Shown here piece by piece: positions 31,138 through 34,240 of a DNA stretch of 34,240 bases (its first letter is position 1; each line of letters begins with the position of its first letter). Origin of the DNA: a virus; the IMG/VR virus record IMGVR_UViG_3300047548_001253, positions 1-34,240 of that record. One strand, given 5' to 3'. The notes under the pieces were generated by a model. That model did no database searches. It saw nothing but the letters and a program-made list of their open reading frames with translations, and was not told the DNA's origin. The position numbers and the translations under genes were made by a program.

Positions 31138-31878
31138 CTACGCCTCAGGCAGAGGACCATCTCCACCTCCGGCGGCACTTGGGCCCGGGTCCGGCTCCGG
31201 GCCCTTTTTTGTGTGCGCCTCCACACGGCGCCACCACTTGTCCCGATACTGGTCGAACTCGCGGCCCACGGTCACAAATTCCTGCGCTTGTCCGTCCTGC
31301 GCCATCATCAAAATCACGCCCTGATTGATGTCGGTGCCATGCTGCTTGTTGTGTGCCTCAGCGTACGCAGCGAGCTGGACGAAATAGTCCTCGATCCACG
31401 CACGCTTTTTCATCTTGTTGGCCTGCTTGAAGTCGACGATCGTCGGCTTGCCCTTGTAGATGCCGATGAAGTCCGAGGTCCCTGCATAGCGGCCCGGGTA
31501 CAGCAGCGGGATTTCCGTGCCCCACGCCTCATCGATGTTTGGGAAAAACTTTTCGATCAGCGCATAGCCCATGCGGTAGCCCTTGACCTGCAGCCAGGTG
31601 CGCGGCGTCTCCAGGGGCCTGTTCAGCAGCATGCGCTCCACCACTGAGTGCATGTGTGTGCCCACCATCGCCGCTTCGTTCTTGATCCGCTCGGCCTCTT
31701 CCTTGCCAACGCGTGCTTCCCAGTCATCCAGGTGCTGCCTGTCCTTGGTCGACGACAGGATGGTCGTGACGCTTGGAACGGGGTCCGTGCCGTCGAGCGT
31801 ATAAACGCGGCCCGTGGGCAGGTCCAGGCGCTTGAGCTTGGGGTAGACGAACTTATTTCTGATCGGAACGAGCTGCAT
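31138..31878 (-). CDS. PD-(D/E)XK exonuclease (MGME1/RecB-like)
   Basis: A 246-residue nuclease of the RecB-type family. GTHMHSVVE (residues 73-81) is the first conserved block. E121 (TEIPL), D136 (AGTSDFIGIYKG) and D149-x-K151 (PTIVDFKQ) form the metal-binding core, and Q168-x3-Y172 (YFVQLAAYAEAHN) is the QxxxY motif. The pattern of G-x-x-D, DxK with the KxK run (KMKKRAWIED) and AYAEAHN is close to the MGME1-type single-strand exonucleases. It probably trims or degrades DNA for phage replication and recombination. The start ATG directly follows the stop of the Cys-rich gene. The Pro/Gly-rich tail after residue 222 is encoded by terminator DNA and by short Gly/Ala codons. Confidence 0.85.
   Translation of the reverse strand: MQLVPIRNKFVYPKLKRLDLPTGRVYTLDGTDPVPSVTTILSSTKDRQHLDDWEARVGKEEAERIKNEAAMVGTHMHSVVERMLLNRPLETPRTWLQVKGYRMGYALIEKFFPNIDEAWGTEIPLLYPGRYAGTSDFIGIYKGKPTIVDFKQANKMKKRAWIEDYFVQLAAYAEAHNKQHGTDINQGVILMMAQDGQAQEFVTVGREFDQYRDKWWRRVEAHTKKGPEPDPGPSAAGGGDGPLPEA
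31181..31210 (+). terminator. Rho-independent terminator of the late operon, inside the exonuclease gene
   Basis: GGGCCCGG (31181-31188) pairs perfectly with CCGGGCCC (31197-31204) around an 8-base loop, and six Ts follow (31205-31210). It acts on + strand transcription. On the - strand the same bases are codons for residues about 223-233 of the exonuclease; the other strand has no T-run, so it should be one-directional. Confidence 0.85.
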
Positions 31879-32103
31879 TTAGGTCATTTCTTTGTAGGTT
31901 GTCACATCCAGCTGGGTGGAATAGGTCCATGCTTTGCCACAGGCCATGCACGAGCAATTACCAGAGGTGATGTTGCGATCCGGATTGATGTTGTTGCCGT
32001 TTTTGTCGTAAACAGGGGGATAGTAGGCACACGTTGTGACGCCGGGGCCAAACGCTATGCGACACTCCTTAGGGCAGGTTTGTGTTTCTGGAGGCATCTT
32101 CAT
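31879..32103 (-). CDS. Cys-rich small protein between helicase and exonuclease
   Basis: A 74-residue protein. ATG at 32103 is chosen over a GTG three codons earlier because AAGGAG stands eight bases before it and it overlaps the helicase stop (ATGA). Cysteines at 10, 14, 25, 50, 52 and 55 (TCPKECRIAFG, NCSCMACGKAW) look like a zinc site. The middle is YYPPVYDKNGNNINPDRNIT. The stop codon directly touches the exonuclease start, so the three genes form one translation-coupled operon. It is not recognised as a named family. A DNA-processing cofactor role is a guess from neighbours. Confidence 0.7.
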   Translation of the reverse strand: MKMPPETQTCPKECRIAFGPGVTTCAYYPPVYDKNGNNINPDRNITSGNCSCMACGKAWTYSTQLDVTTYKEMT

Positions 32104-33554
32104 TTGATCCACTCCTTGAGTTCTTCACCAAGCACGGCGTTGGCGATGTTGATCTTGTTGCGCAGGGCCTTGACGATGTGCTCGTCCACGGTGCCCGGGC
32201 TGATGAAGTCGATGTAGGTCACCTTGTTGGTCTGGCCGATGCGGTGAGCGCGGTCCTCGGACTGCAGGCGCACCTCCAGGTCAAAGTTGTTGCTGTAGTA
32301 GATCACCGTCTTGGCTGCCGTGAGCGTCAGGCCGTAGCCACCGGTGCGGGGGTTGCCGACAAAGAACCGCAGATCATGGCCCGGGTCCTGGAAGTTGGTG
32401 ACGATCTCCTGGCGGACCTCCGCTTCGGTGTCGCCAAAGTAGGTGGCCACGCTGGTCATACCGTACTTTTCCTGCAGCGCCAGCTTGATGTTCTCGATGT
32501 CCCGCCGGTAGTTGGCCCAGATGATGACCTTGCCGTCGAGCTCTTCGATCTGCTCGAGCAGCTCCTTGATCCGGTTGCTGGGGATGTCCTCTTGGCGACC
32601 ATCGTCGAGCTTGATGTGGCCACAGCAAATCTGGTGCAGGCGCATGATCTGCGTGAGGGCGTTGTTGGTGGTCATCATCGAGCCATCTTCAAACATGGCC
32701 AGGGCCATGAGCTTCATCTGGTCGTAGTACTTTTTCTGCTCTGGCGTGAGCTCGATCTCTCGGCGCACGAACACCTTGTCAGGCAGGTCCAGGCACTCTT
32801 CCTTGGTCACGCGAAAGGCAAACCGGTTGAGCTTCTTTTGCAGCTCGTCCAGGTGGCGGTAGCCGACGATCTGCTTGAAGGTGTGGGTCGGCAAGCGGCG
32901 TTCGACGAGGACCGCGTACCGCGCCTGGAAGGCATAGAAGCTGTGGTACCCCAGGCAGTCTGGCCCCAGGAATTCGCACTGGCTGAACAGGTCCAGCGGG
33001 CTCTTGGTCACCGGTGAGCCGGTGGCGATGCGGCGGTACACCGCTTCCTTGCCTACCTTGATGATGCCCTTGGTGCGCTTGGCCTGGGGCGTCTTGATGG
33101 TGGTGCTCTCGTCGATCGCCATGAAGGCATTGGTCACCCGCAGGAACGTGCGGGCAAATGACAGGCCCTTTTCCGTGCTGAATGCCTCGATGTTCATCAC
33201 CAAGATCCGCAGCTTGTCAACCGACTCCAGCATCTGCTCCATCTCCATCTTCTCCGCCTTGCGCGGGGTGGGAGACCAGCAAGCCATGGCCACCTGGACG
33301 TGGTCTGGCATATGCTTGGGAATTTCGGATGTGTACCAGTTGCGGTACACGCCTTTCGGCGCTACGATGAGCATTGCATTGATGCGGCCCTTGTCATAGA
33401 GCATGGCCGCGTTGTTGATGAGCATGAAGCTCTTGCCCGTGCCCATCTCTGCCAGGACAGCTACCTCCTTGTCTTCCCAGAACCGCTGCAAGTACGCAGC
33501 CTGATGGGTGAACGGTTTGTTCTTGAAGGGGTAGTTGTTCAAAAAATATTCCAT
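32100..33554 (-). CDS. SNF2-type DEAD/DEAH helicase (superfamily 2)
   Basis: A 484-residue ATP-dependent helicase or translocase on double-stranded DNA. Visible motifs: HQAAYLQRFW (17-26, Q-like region), Walker A EMGTGKS (36-42), APKGVYRNW motif Ia (65-73), Walker B-type DEST (148-151), TGSPVT motif III (178-183), VIIWANYR motif IV, GGYGLTLTAA motif V, and QSEDRAHRIGQ motif VI (431-441). The order and the last motif are those of SNF2 proteins. It is smaller than cellular relatives, as usual in phages. It likely works in replication, recombination or repair together with the exonuclease. A moderate AGAAAGG site lies upstream of the start. It is transcribed toward the late operon. Confidence 0.9.
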   Translation of the reverse strand: MEYFLNNYPFKNKPFTHQAAYLQRFWEDKEVAVLAEMGTGKSFMLINNAAMLYDKGRINAMLIVAPKGVYRNWYTSEIPKHMPDHVQVAMACWSPTPRKAEKMEMEQMLESVDKLRILVMNIEAFSTEKGLSFARTFLRVTNAFMAIDESTTIKTPQAKRTKGIIKVGKEAVYRRIATGSPVTKSPLDLFSQCEFLGPDCLGYHSFYAFQARYAVLVERRLPTHTFKQIVGYRHLDELQKKLNRFAFRVTKEECLDLPDKVFVRREIELTPEQKKYYDQMKLMALAMFEDGSMMTTNNALTQIMRLHQICCGHIKLDDGRQEDIPSNRIKELLEQIEELDGKVIIWANYRRDIENIKLALQEKYGMTSVATYFGDTEAEVRQEIVTNFQDPGHDLRFFVGNPRTGGYGLTLTAAKTVIYYSNNFDLEVRLQSEDRAHRIGQTNKVTYIDFISPGTVDEHIVKALRNKINIANAVLGEELKEWIK

Positions 33555-33582
33555 TGCTTTCTGCCTTTCTGAAAAAAGGGTA

Positions 33583-33610
33583 TTGACAACCCTGGAAAGC
33601 AGTGTACACT
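33583..33610 (+). promoter_or_regulatory. Strong sigma70-like promoter for the right-hand operon
   Basis: TTGACA (33583-33588, perfect -35), a 16-base spacer and TACACT (33605-33610) precede a clear AAGGAG and GTG start at 33643. Transcription would start near 33617. Short dyads surround both boxes: GGGT-x7-ACCC (33578-33592) and AGTGTACACT (33601-33610). Divergent genes share this gap. Confidence 0.75.
33601..33610. promoter_or_regulatory. Perfect 10-bp palindrome over the -10 box (operator candidate)
   Basis: AGTGTACACT reads the same on both strands and covers the -10 hexamer. A repressor dimer could bind it, or it could serve as a -10 box on both strands for divergent transcription; a matching -35 for the - strand is weak. 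Confidence 0.4.
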
Positions 33611-33642
33611 AAAAGCACGTTTTGAGAAAGGAGAGCGTAAAC

Positions 33643-33972
33643 GTGTCAACCGTATACATCGTGCAGGAGATGCCGAACCACGACATTGCCCCGGCAATGA
33701 AGTTTGGCGAGATGAAAGTCTTACTGCCTTCTTACACGCAGATCGCATTTAGCACTGCGCCCACGATTCGGAGCTTGCGCCACAAACTGCGGCACTTCTC
33801 TGATGACGACTACCTGTTGCTGACAGGTGACCCCGTAGCAATTGGCCTGGCCTGCTCGATTGCTGCACACTTCAACTCTGGCCGTTATACCGCGCTCAAG
33901 TGGGATCGCCGCGAGCGCATGTATATCCCTGTTAAGATTGACATCACTCAGAAAGGAGAAAGCGATGAGTAA
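33643..33972 (+). CDS. Conserved phage protein, early-operon type
   Basis: A 109-residue protein. The GTG at 33643 is preferred over a TTG 21 bases upstream because AAGGAG (33628-33633) is nine bases ahead of it, and the TTG lies at or within that site. The sequence has STVYIVQEMPNHDIAPAMKF, then GEMKVLLPSYTQIAFSTAPT, IRSLRHKLRHFSDDDYLLLT and GDPVAIGLACSIAA. This is a small family that I know from many aquatic phages beside replication or recombination genes, with no function assigned. The fold appears mixed alpha/beta. Strongly promoted and divergent from the helicase operon, it is likely expressed early. It overlaps the next gene by eight bases. Confidence 0.78.
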   Translation: MSTVYIVQEMPNHDIAPAMKFGEMKVLLPSYTQIAFSTAPTIRSLRHKLRHFSDDDYLLLTGDPVAIGLACSIAAHFNSGRYTALKWDRRERMYIPVKIDITQKGESDE

Positions 33973-34240
33973 CCTCAATGCAATGTTCGAGGAAGATGCA
34001 GGTGCCCTTACCGTCAAGGACGAGGACCTGTCTTCTGTTGCTGCACTGGCCAAGCGTGCCAAGCTGCTGGAAAAAGAGATTGAAGAGATCGAGTCTGTGC
34101 TCAAGGAGCGCAACGAGCAGTACCGCAAGCTGCTTGAGGAATCGATCCCCAACATGCTGTCTGAACTCGGCATGAAGGACTTCACGATGGCCGATGGCAG
34201 CAAGATCACTGTCAAGCCCTACTACGGCGCGACCATCAAG
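33965..34240 (+). CDS. Conserved phage coiled-coil protein (3'-truncated by the window edge)
   Basis: An open frame of 92 codons starts at an ATG that overlaps the previous gene's end, with AAAGGAG (33953-33959) upstream. The frame runs off the window. The first 30 residues are acidic (MSNLNAMFEEDAGALTVKDE). Residues about 27-61 form a charged coiled coil (AKRAKLLEKEIEEIESVLKE), then LLEESIPNMLSELGMKDFTM and DGSKITVKPYYGATIK. That last block (L-x-x-LG-x-x-x-FT-x-x-DG-x-x-[IV]-x-VKPYY) marks a phage family usually placed near single-strand-binding and recombination genes. The function is unknown; the C-terminus is not visible. Confidence 0.75.
   Translation, partial: MSNLNAMFEEDAGALTVKDEDLSSVAALAKRAKLLEKEIEEIESVLKERNEQYRKLLEESIPNMLSELGMKDFTMADGSKITVKPYYGATIK

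Noticed and set aside
32082-33017. 311-codon open frame on the + strand opposite the helicase
   Set aside because: It lies fully within the clear helicase gene, lacks a ribosome binding site and has antisense-type composition.
1-34240. tRNA genes, CRISPR arrays, integrase, repressor, reverse transcriptase or diversity-generating element
   Set aside because: No T-loop-like sequence outside coding context, no regularly spaced direct repeats with unique spacers, and no matching protein motifs were seen. No evidence of lysogeny or DGR in this window.

Overview
The window is a stretch of a tailed double-stranded DNA phage with a short (podovirus-type) tail. Virion genes run almost unbroken on the + strand, from a portal gene cut by the left edge to about 31.1 kb. 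A three-gene nucleic-acid-metabolism operon then runs on the - strand (31.1-33.6 kb), and a divergent early-type + strand operon leaves the right edge. No sheath, tape measure, tail terminator or major tail tube is seen, while connector, tail-hub and internal ejection-type proteins are present; hence the short-tail call. The host cannot be read directly. Clear Shine-Dalgarno sites, sigma70-like promoters and fairly high GC with C/G-ending codons suggest a GC-rich, probably Gram-negative bacterium. The gene complement resembles uncultured aquatic phages; this is from memory, not from a search.

Layout. Head module (2-5665): portal, a nested small basic ORF, a small helical protein, a GroES-like co-chaperonin, scaffold, a conserved unknown, a decoration-like protein and the major capsid protein, closed by a strong intrinsic terminator (5685-5713). 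A new promoter-like site follows. Then come two small beta-rich virion proteins, a group of very small basic proteins, a stand-alone endonuclease VII-like nuclease, a membrane-anchored coiled-coil protein, and the head-tail connector genes (8045-9902). Tail and fibre module (9906-16143): two structural proteins, a protein made of fifteen exact-length 20-residue repeats plus five 11-residue Trp repeats, a tail fibre with ANGGTG repeats and a small assembly-type partner, and a large beta-helical adhesin. Lysis module (16159-17590): GTA-type holin and GH24 lysozyme, separated by an HNH endonuclease. Then a tail hub (nozzle) protein and a jelly-roll-like virion protein (17593-20318), and three large internal virion (ejection) proteins totalling about 2,540 residues (20366-29991). 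The late operon ends with a small protein carrying the exact metal-ligand spacing of a Dps ferroxidase, two tiny basic proteins and a two-helix membrane protein (29991-31122). It stops at an intrinsic terminator that lies inside the 3' end of the convergent exonuclease gene.

The - strand operon encodes a SNF2-type helicase, a Cys-rich small protein and an MGME1/RecB-like exonuclease, tightly coupled in that order. A divergent control region (33555-33642) holds a near-consensus promoter whose -10 box sits in a perfect 10-bp palindrome. It drives the right-hand operon (two conserved phage proteins, the last one cut by the window edge).

The genes are packed with ATGA, TGATG and TAATG overlaps, so translational coupling is the main organising principle. 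No gap over 300 bases lacks a gene. The points most worth follow-up are the Dps-like ferroxidase signature, the terminator that doubles as the coding sequence of the exonuclease tail, the 60-bp/33-bp repeat virion protein, the short peptide motif shared by three virion-associated proteins, and the nested gene at the portal 3' end.
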